A stretch of DNA of 42,290 nt from Sedimentisphaerales bacterium (GTDB taxonomy: Bacteria > Planctomycetota > Phycisphaerae > Sedimentisphaerales > SM23-30): positions 1 to 42,290 of the forward strand of contig JAFGSR010000004.1 in assembly GCA_016934515.1 (NCBI GenBank). Direction: 5' to 3'. The position numbers and the translations under genes are program-made. Positions within the stretch are counted from its first letter, which is position 1. The number at the start of each line of letters is the position of its first letter. The notes beneath the pieces were generated by a model. The model was given only the letters and a program-made list of their open reading frames with translations, did not search any database and had not been told where the DNA came from. Below, in pieces: positions 1 to 9,319 of this stretch.

Positions 1-2
1 GT

Positions 3-104
3 AACAAGATAACAACCTATACAATAGTTATCGGACGGGCAGTGGTGAACTCTTCAGTCACAAAAAATTTAGATGCGGTGGCCCTGTGCTCCGCCCGGAA
101 AAGA
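3..104 (+). pseudogene. Out-of-frame 5' part of the HD-GYP gene
   Basis: Frame 3 is open from the window edge to a TAA at 105-107. It reads a peptide containing TYTIVIGRAVVNSSVT and NLDAVALCSA. Many HD-GYP proteins have a helix of the form 'ILYxxGRALVxxVFxxP...' just before the segment that leads into the HD domain, and this peptide has that look. The downstream HD-GYP frame (frame 1) has a stop immediately before its first ATG at 73. The simplest reading is one gene that begins outside the window and changes frame around 90-107, through a real one-base indel or a sequencing error. The match is by eye only. Confidence 0.35.
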
Positions 105-1149
105 TAAAATTGATCGCGTCGAGAATATTGCACATGCTACCACCAAAATGATCCTGAATGACCGACAGGCTTTCCGGGAGTTGCTTGATGTTTCCAGTCA
201 TGATTTTTATACCTCCACCCATATGGTCAATGTTTGCGGTATCACAATTAAACTGGCCAATGAATTGGGATTGACTGACCAGCGTTTCCTGCAAAGACTG
301 GGAACGGGCTCTTTGTTGCATGATATTGGCAAAATATTTATACCAAATGAAATTCTGAATACCACACACAAACTTAGTGACGAACAATACAAAATTATCT
401 GCACTCATGTTGATCTGGGAATGAATCATTTGAAATCTGTTACCAATCCTCCTCAGGAAGTGATCGATGTCGTATACGAGCATCACGAAAGATTGGATGG
501 CAGCGGCTATCCCCGCGGACTGAAAAGAAATGAAATATCTCAACTGGGCAGACTCGCCGCTATAGTCGATACCTTCGATGCTATGACTTCTGTCCGACCT
601 TACCGGGGACACACTTTTTCAGTAGATGATACGCTACAGCACTTGGTTGAGGGCTCATCAGAGAAATATGACGCTGAAATGGTGGATGCTTTTACGACGC
701 TCATCAAGAAGAATATCCCCAAAGAGAAAGCCGACACGTCCTCTTTGCCAAACGATAATAATGACATTTCATGCTCCGGCGACGAGAAATATCTGCTTAA
801 AACCCGGTTTTATTTCAGGGCACCGGTTGAAGTAAAACGAATAATCCTGATTGGTGACCGCGTAACTTCTGGTCCTCCTGATAAAATTATTGCCCATAAA
901 ATATCTTCTGCTGAAATTGGACTGCTTAGTCCGACCCCATACCCGACCGAACAAAACATCCTTATTAATTGTTCTCAATTTGAGCAGATCGGTATGAAAA
1001 ATATAATTGCCAAAGTGGCCAGCTGTCAAAATCATAATGATGGTTGGTACACGCTTGTTGTTCAACTTCACCAGCCGTTAGATGCCGGCAAAATTAAAAA
1101 TCTCAAAGCGCTGCTTCTGAAACTCAGAGAAGTTGTCGAAACCGGATAA
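73..1149 (+). CDS. HD-GYP domain protein (probable c-di-GMP phosphodiesterase) with PilZ-like tail
   Basis: HD-GYP proteins are metal-dependent phosphohydrolases that break down cyclic di-GMP. The signature residues are present: HDIGK at about 83-87, the downstream histidines HHER at 137-140, and DGSGYPRG at 142-149. The lead-in DFYTSTHMVNVC is typical of the family. About 100 residues at the C-terminus (from about 245) follow a pattern like a degenerate PilZ fold, with KISSAEIGLL and then DGWYTLVVQL, but the PilZ RxxxR motif is not clear, so this part is inferred. The ATG at 73 follows a TAG directly and has no convincing ribosome site. The true start is probably upstream of the window, in another frame. 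The next gene is convergent. The HD-GYP assignment is firm; the start is not. Confidence 0.85.
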   Translation: MRWPCAPPGKDKIDRVENIAHATTKMILNDRQAFRELLDVSSHDFYTSTHMVNVCGITIKLANELGLTDQRFLQRLGTGSLLHDIGKIFIPNEILNTTHKLSDEQYKIICTHVDLGMNHLKSVTNPPQEVIDVVYEHHERLDGSGYPRGLKRNEISQLGRLAAIVDTFDAMTSVRPYRGHTFSVDDTLQHLVEGSSEKYDAEMVDAFTTLIKKNIPKEKADTSSLPNDNNDISCSGDEKYLLKTRFYFRAPVEVKRIILIGDRVTSGPPDKIIAHKISSAEIGLLSPTPYPTEQNILINCSQFEQIGMKNIIAKVASCQNHNDGWYTLVVQLHQPLDAGKIKNLKALLLKLREVVETG

Positions 1150-1228
1150 GCATTTTACTCGAAATAAATCCGAGGCTATTTGCGAAATCTGTGCGTTGGC
1201 GTATTCTCAATGTGTTTTGCAACTCGAT

Positions 1229-4117
1229 TCAATCATCAGCAACTAAAGCCAGCGATGTCTGCACCGGGAATTCACAAGCACAGCCCGAACTGGCCTCCGG
1301 CACCAGTATCATACCGCCGGCCGATATAATGTTAATCCAACAACCTGGCCGGTTCACGCTGGTTAATTTCAAGCTCTTGCCGGCATCGCTCAGATTATAT
1401 AACCGCGGATTATCGCCTCGACCCATCAGGAATCCAGGTGCCCCGGTAAGCAAACCACAGCCATGTCCATCCCGTTTGATAACCAGCGAGCCCTGTTGGC
1501 CGTCTATCAATTGAAAATCATGTGGATCCTGGTAAATCTTGCCTTCCATTATAACCGGGTGTTGCATGTGTCCGCCGTGATTGAACGTGTTTCGATCCTT
1601 ACGATAGTCACTTTCCTGCTGCCACAGTAACTCCCCGTTGGCCGCCGCGAATCCGTACATTGTATATTTCGTTAAAGGACTGCTAACCACCACCAGTTTC
1701 TCATCAGCGTAACTTAGATAGAACACAATTTTGCCCGGTACAAACTCAAATGGCTTTTCCCACTGTTTTTTGCCCGTTTCGACATCCAGTGCCACCAGAT
1801 GTAAATCCTTCCAGAAGGCATCTCCCCCCAGACGCCGCATAAAATAAGATTTACCGGCAAGGGTTTTATTGCGATTTTCCACAAAGTAAATACTACCGTC
1901 GCCTACGGCAATCGTGGAATTTATAACCAGCCCGTCGTATTTCCAAAGGGCGTTACCATCTGATTTGCCCAATGCAAAAAGATAATCACTGCATACCTTA
2001 CCGTTTTCCCATTCGGTTAGCGGGTTGTTACCATCATACCAAGGTCCCTGTGCATCAGTGTAGTAAGCACCTTTGCGTACAGCACTGCCCAAAAGCGTGT
2101 CGTTTTCGTAAGCCAGATAACCCCAAACATACAGATCACTAACCGGTACCCTCGTTGGCCTGGGAATTTCGTATGAGAACTGGGTCTCGCCCGACTGGCC
2201 GCTGAGTTTGTCGCATCGGTTCTGCACTGCTAAATATAGATAATCATCATCCGCAGCCATATACCCACCGTCACGTGGAATATTGACGCGTGTTTGCCAA
2301 TCCGGCATCTCCTTGTCCCAGAGTATCGTTCCGTTATAGGCATCCAGGCCATACAGCCGATGAGTAGCCGGAATGTATAACCGTCCGTTTGCGGATAGCG
2401 GTGCATGAGGCCGACTGTGACGGTCTATCATCTCCCGCGGGCCGGGTCTGCCAAACCATTGCAGCCGCATCTTTGTTGTTATCCGATTGTCGCGGCTGTT
2501 CGAGGTATTGCCCGCATCGGCATACTGATGGGTCCACTGGCCGGCACCATCCAGCTTGCCCTTCTTGACATTTAACCAGGTCCCGTTCTGTTGCTCAATT
2601 TTCCATTGATGTTTCCGCAATTCCTGAGCCCAATTTGACAAGTTTCGACGATCGAGTTTCGGTTTCACTTCATTTGGCCGCCCCAGGTAGATTACTCCGC
2701 CACAGGGTCGCAGCACACGATCCAATGCCGAAGCCTTGCTCGGAAGATCGCCACCGGTCAAAACGCGATCAGAGATAATCAGATTAAACAGATATTTGCT
2801 GTAACCGGGGTTTTCCAGCGAACCTTGATGCACGGAAACCCGACCGTAAAGTCCCGCAGCGTCTAATGCGTTTCGTGCCAGGGCGACCTTTTCGGCGTCT
2901 TCCTCCAGCCCAACAATCTTTAATTCTGTAAGTTTTGCCAGTTCCGACGCCAATCTTCCCTGGCCACAACCCACATCCAGGCAATAACCTTTCACAATAC
3001 CAGTCTGGGCCACGATCTGCCGAGCTGCCTTTTCATATACCGTTGTCAGACTGTCTTTGGGATAGGCCTGACGGTTTTTATCCGGTCCCACTTTACGGCC
3101 TCTCGCCTGGGCAGGTGCCGAAAAACAGTAGATTTGGCCCGTATCGGTACTGACAAGAAGCCTGCCGTTAGCTACCGCCAGACCATATACCCTGCCGTTT
3201 ACATCTGCCTGCCACAACTTTTTACCATCAACTCCGGCAAATGCCCCCACCTTGCCGTCACCTCCGGCGAATAAAACGTCTCCGGCACAAATAACTGAAT
3301 ACTCAAAATCCTTCGGTGCTTTCATTACGATGCTCTTGCCGCCGGGGCCCGGCAAATCCAACACGACCACCGGTTTCGTCCGACCAGTTGGTGTGTACAA
3401 TTTGGAATCCTTTAACATCAGGTATCCCTGGGCCGAAACGTTTAATTGCTTGCGACTTTCTTCTTTGCCGCTGATCGCGTCTAATGATACTAAATAAACA
3501 CCGTATGTCGGAAACATCCCCACGCAAAACAAAACCTTACCTTTATTAACCAGCACGCTGGAACGTATTGGAAAAAGCGAAATGATCCTGCCGTTACCCG
3601 CTATTTGTTGCGAATCGTCTTGCATCCCATATTTCCACACCAGCTTGCCGGTCTCGGCTTTAAGACAATATACCCAACCGTCATCCGAGCCAAAATACAC
3701 TTTGCCATTCGCTATTGCAGGTGCCAACCGCACCGGGCCTTCGGTAAAAAACGACCAACGCTGCTGTCCGGTTTTCGCATCCAGGCAATATACCTTGTCA
3801 TCTGTTGGTGAGCCCAAAAACACCATATCGCCAACCGCCGCTACATGACTGGCGCGATCATAGATCACTCGAGGCTTCATATAAAACTCCTGATGCCAAT
3901 GGAAGTCGTGTAGGGCTGGTTCAGGCCAGGCCGACTGCAGTATTACCTGAGGTTCATACTTCCAAGCTTGCTTCAGTGGCAGTTTGAGTTGTTCCTGAGT
4001 TATCCCGCTGCGGCTGAAATCGTGTTGATACGTCGGCCAATCTTCCCCACGTACGTTCGCTGGATTCCCCACCAGTACCATTAACGACCCAGTTATAACT
4101 GCCAGTCTGAATCCCAT
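1229..4117 (-). CDS. Exported PQQ-type beta-propeller protein with an internal SAM methyltransferase domain
   Basis: The protein has about 962 residues. The start at 4117 is preferred because the upstream strand reads AAAGGAAAAACG before the ATG, and the product then begins with a signal peptide (MGFRLAVITGSLMVLVG...) followed by EDWPTYQHD, the usual opening of secreted PQQ/BamB-like propellers. The open frame extends a further 32 codons to 4213 without a ribosome site. Propeller blades of the type VYCLDAKTGQQRW and VYCLKAETGKLVW fill residues about 60-350. Residues about 365-520 form a class I methyltransferase: CLDVGCGQGRLA is the SAM-binding motif I, followed by IVGLEEDAEKV and LDRVLRPCGGVIYLG. 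The rest returns to propeller repeats (GLDAYNGTILW, ALDVETGKKQW). Substrate is unknown. The frame is unbroken throughout. Confidence 0.88.
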   Translation of the reverse strand: MGFRLAVITGSLMVLVGNPANVRGEDWPTYQHDFSRSGITQEQLKLPLKQAWKYEPQVILQSAWPEPALHDFHWHQEFYMKPRVIYDRASHVAAVGDMVFLGSPTDDKVYCLDAKTGQQRWSFFTEGPVRLAPAIANGKVYFGSDDGWVYCLKAETGKLVWKYGMQDDSQQIAGNGRIISLFPIRSSVLVNKGKVLFCVGMFPTYGVYLVSLDAISGKEESRKQLNVSAQGYLMLKDSKLYTPTGRTKPVVVLDLPGPGGKSIVMKAPKDFEYSVICAGDVLFAGGDGKVGAFAGVDGKKLWQADVNGRVYGLAVANGRLLVSTDTGQIYCFSAPAQARGRKVGPDKNRQAYPKDSLTTVYEKAARQIVAQTGIVKGYCLDVGCGQGRLASELAKLTELKIVGLEEDAEKVALARNALDAAGLYGRVSVHQGSLENPGYSKYLFNLIISDRVLTGGDLPSKASALDRVLRPCGGVIYLGRPNEVKPKLDRRNLSNWAQELRKHQWKIEQQNGTWLNVKKGKLDGAGQWTHQYADAGNTSNSRDNRITTKMRLQWFGRPGPREMIDRHSRPHAPLSANGRLYIPATHRLYGLDAYNGTILWDKEMPDWQTRVNIPRDGGYMAADDDYLYLAVQNRCDKLSGQSGETQFSYEIPRPTRVPVSDLYVWGYLAYENDTLLGSAVRKGAYYTDAQGPWYDGNNPLTEWENGKVCSDYLFALGKSDGNALWKYDGLVINSTIAVGDGSIYFVENRNKTLAGKSYFMRRLGGDAFWKDLHLVALDVETGKKQWEKPFEFVPGKIVFYLSYADEKLVVVSSPLTKYTMYGFAAANGELLWQQESDYRKDRNTFNHGGHMQHPVIMEGKIYQDPHDFQLIDGQQGSLVIKRDGHGCGLLTGAPGFLMGRGDNPRLYNLSDAGKSLKLTSVNRPGCWINIISAGGMILVPEASSGCACEFPVQTSLALVADD

Positions 4118-4524
4118 CGTTTTTCCTTTCAATTGTTTATACACAGAAAATAATGTATCAATAACTTGTGTCAAACCTGGTTGAAGCAGCATTCGTAGGG
4201 TTAATACTATCAATATCTAATTTTTTTTCACGGATTAACTTGAAAAATAGAAAAAATACACGCTTATGGGAGCCTTGCCCATAATCTTGCATATCTTAAT
4301 AACTACTTTGGAACGATAACATATTCCCTTACAAAACCATCTAGCCGCCGTTAGATCTTACCATAAATGCCATTTTGAACGAAATTCTCTACCGCCCAAT
4401 ATTTTACAAATTTTTGTCATTACTTCTATTGCAAACATTTGATATTTAGGCTAAAATCGACGTTCCGATTAATCGGTCCTCTTAGACTTGGCCGATAATC
4501 ACTCAAAACCATATTTATGGTTTC
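4118..4524. other. Intergenic region between the propeller gene and tRNA-Tyr
   Basis: This AT-rich stretch of about 400 bases holds the 5' flank of the leftward propeller/methyltransferase gene and the promoter region of tRNA-Tyr. Apart from the promoter called at 4429-4457, no gene, strong hairpin or repeat was seen. Confidence 0.6.
4429..4457 (+). promoter_or_regulatory. Candidate sigma70-type promoter for tRNA-Tyr
   Basis: TTGCAA at 4429-4434 and TAAAAT at 4452-4457 are separated by 17 bases, a good match to the vegetative consensus. Transcription would begin near 4464, about 60 bases before the mature 5' end of tRNA-Tyr. Confidence 0.5.
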
Positions 4525-4607
4525 GGGTCGGTGCCCGAGTGGCTAAAGGGAATGGGCTGTAAACCCATTGGCGTGAGCCTACGTTGGTTCGAATCCAACC
4601 CGGCCCA
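4525..4607 (+). tRNA. tRNA-Tyr (anticodon GTA)
   Basis: This is an 83-base class II tRNA with a long variable arm, as expected for bacterial tRNA-Tyr. The acceptor arms GGGTCGG (4525-4531) and CCGGCCC (4600-4606) pair with one G-T wobble, and the discriminator is A. The anticodon loop is CTGTAAA, giving GTA. The T arm is GTTGG-TTCGAAT-CCAAC. CCA is not encoded. Confidence 0.95.
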
Positions 4608-4825
4608 GTTTTTCAACTGGCTTTACACTGGTGCTCGGTAGTAGCTTGGGCAAATCAGCTATAGATATCAACTTTTCGTTAATATTCGGTGAAAAATACT
4701 AGGCATGAGTGAATAAGTTCTTGAGAAATAACGATTTACGATTTATCGTTTGTGTCGCACCTCACTATTGCGTTTCAGTTGCATTTTTTGTTTTTCATAA
4801 AATGGGTCATTACTGAGGTTTCTGT

Positions 4826-6388
4826 ATGGCTGACCTTTTGAATAAACCTGCCCAGACAAATCCCTCCTCCAGGTCCGCACCGGAGCCTTTTTTCCTGGTC
4901 ATTTTTGGCGCTTCCGGCGACCTGACTCGCAGAAAACTAATTCCTGCGGTTTACAATCTATACCAACAAGGATTACTGCCGAAGATTTTTTTCGTTATTG
5001 CTTTTGCCCGCCGGGACAATTCCGATGAAAACTTTCGCCTCCAAATGCATCAAGCAATTCAGCAGTTTTCCCCAGTCGCCTCAGATAACCTCAAATCCTG
5101 GGAACAATTTGCCCCGCACCTGATCTATCACCAGGCCAATTTCGAAGATATGGAAGGCTTTGGAGCCCTCAAAGAGAAAATCCACCACCTTGCCGCCCGG
5201 CACAACATCGCAGAAAACTGCCTTTTTTACCTCGCCACTCAGCCACGCTATTTTCCCGTCATTGTTCAGTCCCTGGCCGATACCGATTTGGCTCGCCCAA
5301 CTCAGCCCTGCGCTTGCTGGCAGAGGCTTGTGGTGGAAAAACCCTTTGGCTCCGATCTGCAAAGCTCCAGACAGCTCACTCTGCAAATCCAGAAGACCTT
5401 TTCCGAAAAGCAGATTTTTCGCATCGATCACTATCTGGGTAAGGAATCCGTTCAAAATCTTTTGGTTTTTCGCTTTGCCAACAGTATTTTCGAGCCGCTC
5501 TGGAACAATAATTACATCGATCACGTGCAAATCTCTGTTACTGAATCCATCGGCGTGGAAAGTCGCGGTGCATATTACGAACAGGCCGGCGCCCTTCGGG
5601 ATATCCTCCAGAACCATATCATGCACCTGCTCTCGTTGATTGCTATGGAACCGCCAGTTCGGCTTGATGCGGACGCTATTCGTGACGAAAAAGTAAAAAT
5701 TATCCGAGCTCTTCGTCCCATTCCCCCTCAGTGTGTCGGCAATGATGTTGTCCGTGCTCAGTATTCAGCCGACGCTTCTGGCAATCAGCCAGTGCCTGGC
5801 TACCTTGAAGAACCCGGTGTCGCTGCTGATTCTGTCACCGAAACCTTCTTTGCTCTCAAAGCTTTCATCGATAATTGGCGTTGGGCCGGTGTGCCTTTTT
5901 ACATCCGTTCCGGCAAACGCATGCCCGTTCGCATCACCGAAATCGGCATCCATTTTAAACCTGTTCCCAATGTCTTGTTTAACACCGGCAAAATCGCACC
6001 TATGCTGCCCAATATGCTTACTATCCGCATCCAGCCCAACGAAGGCATTTCCCTGCAGTTTCAGGTCAAAACCCCAGGTCCCGAAATGCGCATCCAGCCC
6101 TTCAAAATGGACTTTGGTTATTCCGACTCTCTCGGGGCCACCCCGCCTGATGCCTATCAACGCCTGTTGCTCGATGCCCTGCTCGGCGATTCCACTTTGT
6201 TTGCCCGCAGCGATGAGGTAGAAGCGGCTTGGAATTTCGTTGATCCCATTATCGCCGGCTGTAATGATATCGCTTTACAGAAACTCCCTCAGTATCCCGC
6301 CGGCTCATGGGGGCCAAAACTGGCCGATAACCTGATTATTGCCGATAATCGAATGTGGACGCTTACCCGACGAACGAATCCACGATAA
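4826..6388 (+). CDS. zwf: Glucose-6-phosphate 1-dehydrogenase
   Basis: This 520-residue cytoplasmic enzyme oxidises glucose 6-phosphate to 6-phosphogluconolactone with NADP, the entry to the oxidative pentose phosphate pathway. The N-terminal dinucleotide site reads FGASGDLTRRKLIPA. The substrate-binding and catalytic segment is RIDHYLGKESVQNLLVFRFAN, at about residues 200-220, with the active-site histidine following RID. Other family blocks are VVEKPFGSDL and FYIRSGKRMP. Length is normal for the family, with a short N-terminal extension. The start has a good ribosome site, GAGG about 8 bases before the ATG. It stands alone, without 6-phosphogluconolactonase or gnd beside it. A metallophosphoesterase gene follows in the same direction after 118 bases. 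Confidence 0.96.
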   Translation: MADLLNKPAQTNPSSRSAPEPFFLVIFGASGDLTRRKLIPAVYNLYQQGLLPKIFFVIAFARRDNSDENFRLQMHQAIQQFSPVASDNLKSWEQFAPHLIYHQANFEDMEGFGALKEKIHHLAARHNIAENCLFYLATQPRYFPVIVQSLADTDLARPTQPCACWQRLVVEKPFGSDLQSSRQLTLQIQKTFSEKQIFRIDHYLGKESVQNLLVFRFANSIFEPLWNNNYIDHVQISVTESIGVESRGAYYEQAGALRDILQNHIMHLLSLIAMEPPVRLDADAIRDEKVKIIRALRPIPPQCVGNDVVRAQYSADASGNQPVPGYLEEPGVAADSVTETFFALKAFIDNWRWAGVPFYIRSGKRMPVRITEIGIHFKPVPNVLFNTGKIAPMLPNMLTIRIQPNEGISLQFQVKTPGPEMRIQPFKMDFGYSDSLGATPPDAYQRLLLDALLGDSTLFARSDEVEAAWNFVDPIIAGCNDIALQKLPQYPAGSWGPKLADNLIIADNRMWTLTRRTNPR

Positions 6389-6506
6389 TGGAGCACATAG
6401 TAATAACTAACGATTGATTGATAACAAAATTTTTGCCAAAATTAGCATTTTTTAAGTATGTTGTTGCGGGGAAGATTTTAATCTGATTTTTGACAAGGAT
6501 TGCAAC

Positions 6507-7001
6507 ATGAAAATCGGGATCCTTTCCGACACCCACGACCACCAGGAGCATGTTCTCACTGCCATCAACATCTTCAACGAATTTGATTTGGATTATGTAT
6601 TGCACGCCGGCGATTTTGTCTCACCCTTTACCGTTCGGACTTTTGACCAGTTGAAATCCGCAAAACTCATTGCGGTTTTCGGCAATAACGAAGGCAAACG
6701 GCAAACGATTAGAGAAATTTTCGCTGATTTAGGCGGAGAAATTTTCGATACCGATTACCGCGGCACCCTGAACGGCAAAAAAATCTATATGATCCACACC
6801 CCACATTACATCCGCGAAATAGTCGATTCCAATCAGTACGATCTGGTAATTTACGGCCACACCCATCGCCAGGACATCTACCGCCAGGAAAACACCCTCG
6901 TAATAAATCCCGGCGAATGTTCCGATTGGGTCACCGGCTCCTCACACATCGTTATCCTCAATCTGGACAACATGAATTATGAGTCAATCCCCCTGAATTG
7001 A
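6507..7001 (+). CDS. YfcE/MJ0936-type metallophosphoesterase
   Basis: This is a 164-residue single-domain calcineurin-like phosphoesterase. The metal ligand motifs are all visible in order: SDTHDH near the N-terminus, HAGDF, FGNNEG, IHTPHY and YGHTHRQ. It ends with the family's usual NPGE(C)S segment. Members hydrolyse phosphodiesters such as bis-pNPP in vitro, with two bound metal ions; the natural substrate is generally unknown. An AAGGA ribosome site lies about 8 bases before the ATG. It is cytoplasmic, with no signal peptide. The gene converges on the leftward hydrolase fusion 63 bases downstream, with no obvious terminator between them. Confidence 0.93.
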   Translation: MKIGILSDTHDHQEHVLTAINIFNEFDLDYVLHAGDFVSPFTVRTFDQLKSAKLIAVFGNNEGKRQTIREIFADLGGEIFDTDYRGTLNGKKIYMIHTPHYIREIVDSNQYDLVIYGHTHRQDIYRQENTLVINPGECSDWVTGSSHIVILNLDNMNYESIPLN

Positions 7002-7064
7002 CAATGAGCTTCAGCGAATAATGGCGGGCCAAATCCCATTCTATAAGTGTTGTTTATTCTTGAT

Positions 7065-9047
7065 TCAGGGCGAAACACCATTTACACAAAAATTAACGAT
7101 CCGACAGGAAGTTCCACAACTTTTTTGGTTTTTGTTAGCAGTTGTGCGTAAAGTAAGGGTGTGTTCACTATCTTCCAGTTCGTCAGCTAATATTAACATC
7201 CACGGCAGATGCAGTTGCTGACTCCAAGGGGTGAACTGGTCTTGGTGTTTCCATGGATTGTTGTCAATTTGATAATCGATAATCCCCACATCCGGTCCGG
7301 CGATAATCCACAAACCCACCGCTGTGCCCCGGAACTTAAATGTCAGCTCGGCACCAACCTGGTCAGTAACCAACATCGGCACGTTCACAAAACCGCTACG
7401 AGTCGATGCCTTTTCTTTGTCAGTTTGAGGCTTCCAACTAGGATCAAATTTCCATCCCTTTCCCGTTTGAGCTTCTTTTATATCGACCAGCCTGCCATTA
7501 AAATAACTCCACGAATCCAATGGATCGGGTTGAGGGTGAGTTTTAACTTGTGATTCGGGAGCAAGGGGCATTTGCCAGACAGCATCCAACATTCGCTTGA
7601 TTGTAGCGGTATATAACCGTTGACCATACCAGGAGGGATGCAGGTCTCTGAAATCATCTTTCCAGGTAAACTGGCCCGCATGGATACGTTCGGCAACTTC
7701 CTGAGCCAGATGGATTGTACTAACCTGATAGTGCTTGGCAACCCTTTCATGTTCAGTAATCACATCTGGAGTTTTGCCTGCATTGTAACAGGCGATCTTG
7801 TCGGGGTCCACGAAGTGCAATATAATAATGTCGAGGTTGGGATTAACCATGCGCGCATGACGAACAATTCCCTCCATACCCCGGCACCAATGTTTTTGTT
7901 GGTCAGGATGGTTAGTGACGTCATTTACAGCAGCTTCTTCAAACAGCAGATCAACCGGACCCTTACTGAATACGTCGCGGAGAATCCGAAAAGCGCCCGG
8001 TACCGAACCGGTAGAGGGGATGCCGGCATTGATGAACTCGAATTTCGTTTCTGGGAATCTGCGTTGTAGCTCCCGGCAGACCATCGGCCGCCAGCCGGCA
8101 TTGAAGGTGATTGATCCTCCGAGAAACACAACTCGTCCCGCTTTTTCTCGTTCAAATTTCAACCGGCAGTTGTCCAGGTTGCTTCTCAAAAGGAAATAAT
8201 CATTTTTCCCGGGACGCATGTCAAAATTGTTTTTTATTATAAATCTAGCGGCACGATTAGGATCCGGCAGCGTAAAATGATGTCCCCCCGACTCAGTTGT
8301 ACCTTCCTTGATAGTTTCTACGATGATCTCGCCACCCATTTTATTATAGCGTTGTTGTAATATAAAAGTGTTTTCTTCCGGCGGGACAATATGATCATTT
8401 AAGCTGACGATATGGTAAAGCGGGATAAAGGCTTCGGCCAATGGCTTAAGGTTGTCAATGGGATTGCCGGTATAGTCCAAAGCCTGCTCGTGGGTCAGGT
8501 CATATTGCTTGAGCAGATTTTGCCATGTAGGTTGATGACCTTTACCTGTGCCTTTTCCCAGTGGCCAGCTTTTAAAATCCAGAACCGGAGTATCTGCATA
8601 AACACATGCCACACACTCCGGGTGTTGTATTGCCCATCGGTAAGCAAATAATCCACCTCGACTGACCGCTTCCAGTGTTACATGACTGGCCAGTTTGTGT
8701 TGCTCAGTCATATATTTATAGAATGCATCCCAATGTTTCAGGGCCGCATTCGATCCCAGCATATCATCGGTGTTTATGTAGGCTATGTGAAAGCCTCGCT
8801 CTAACAGCAATTGATCTACTTCCGGGTGATAACTCGGAAAACGGGCTCGCCAGATCCACGGTCGTCCCGAAGCCGGTATCTTCGGGGCCACAAGATAGCA
8901 AGACCGACCATCGACAGTGAAGTCAATACGTTCGTAACCATGCCATTTTGCCTGGTGGCCGGATGGTTCGCCCTGGCAGATGGCGGTTATCGGCCAAAAA
9001 AACATAGAAAAGATTAATATAACATTTCCAAAATATCGGCGGCTAAG
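7065..9047 (-). CDS. Exported alpha/beta-hydrolase - SGNH esterase fusion
   Basis: The start at 9047 is chosen because GAGG lies 6 bases upstream; an in-frame ATG at 9062 lacks a ribosome site. Residue numbers here count from 9062. A signal peptide ends near ITAICQG (about 30). Residues about 40-280 are an alpha/beta hydrolase with nucleophile elbow AVSRGG (Ser134), acid LNDHIVPP (Asp223) and base SGGHHF (His261 or 262). Residues about 300-500 are a GDSL/SGNH hydrolase: FLGGSITF (Ser317), AAVND (Asn380) and DLHPSWYG (Asp473, His475). The last 150 residues look like a beta-sandwich module (FKFRGTAVGLWIIAGPDVG). All catalytic residues of both enzymes are kept. By family, a periplasmic polysaccharide or ester deacylase is likely, but the substrate is unknown. 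Confidence 0.88.
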   Translation of the reverse strand, partial: LSRRYFGNVILIFSMFFWPITAICQGEPSGHQAKWHGYERIDFTVDGRSCYLVAPKIPASGRPWIWRARFPSYHPEVDQLLLERGFHIAYINTDDMLGSNAALKHWDAFYKYMTEQHKLASHVTLEAVSRGGLFAYRWAIQHPECVACVYADTPVLDFKSWPLGKGTGKGHQPTWQNLLKQYDLTHEQALDYTGNPIDNLKPLAEAFIPLYHIVSLNDHIVPPEENTFILQQRYNKMGGEIIVETIKEGTTESGGHHFTLPDPNRAARFIIKNNFDMRPGKNDYFLLRSNLDNCRLKFEREKAGRVVFLGGSITFNAGWRPMVCRELQRRFPETKFEFINAGIPSTGSVPGAFRILRDVFSKGPVDLLFEEAAVNDVTNHPDQQKHWCRGMEGIVRHARMVNPNLDIIILHFVDPDKIACYNAGKTPDVITEHERVAKHYQVSTIHLAQEVAERIHAGQFTWKDDFRDLHPSWYGQRLYTATIKRMLDAVWQMPLAPESQVKTHPQPDPLDSWSYFNGRLVDIKEAQTGKGWKFDPSWKPQTDKEKASTRSGFVNVPMLVTDQVGAELTFKFRGTAVGLWIIAGPDVGIIDYQIDNNPWKHQDQFTPWSQQLHLPWMLILADELEDSEHTLTLRTTANKNQKSCGTSCRIVNFCVNGVSP

Positions 9048-9319
9048 CATAAAAGACCTCATGTCAAAGCTTGTTTTGGTTGAGATTTTTCCATTAAACG
9101 CCCAAAAGTTTATCTCTCTATGACAGCAATAATTTTACAGAATTCACTTTGTGCTTTCAACAAATTACTCGTCCAAAGCACCTGAAGCCTCGAAAAACCA
9201 TCTCTGTCCTGCTTTAGCTTTTCTATCAAACTCACCAGCTAAATTTTTTTCTCGATAATCAGCTTATTCGCCGATAGAATAAGAAAATTGATTAAAAGCT
9301 GAAACTCACGGAGAAAAAC

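Noticed and set aside
1229-4117. Assembly chimera joining a propeller gene and a methyltransferase gene
   Set aside because: The reading frame, strand and base composition are continuous across both junctions, and propeller blades occur on both sides of the methyltransferase domain.
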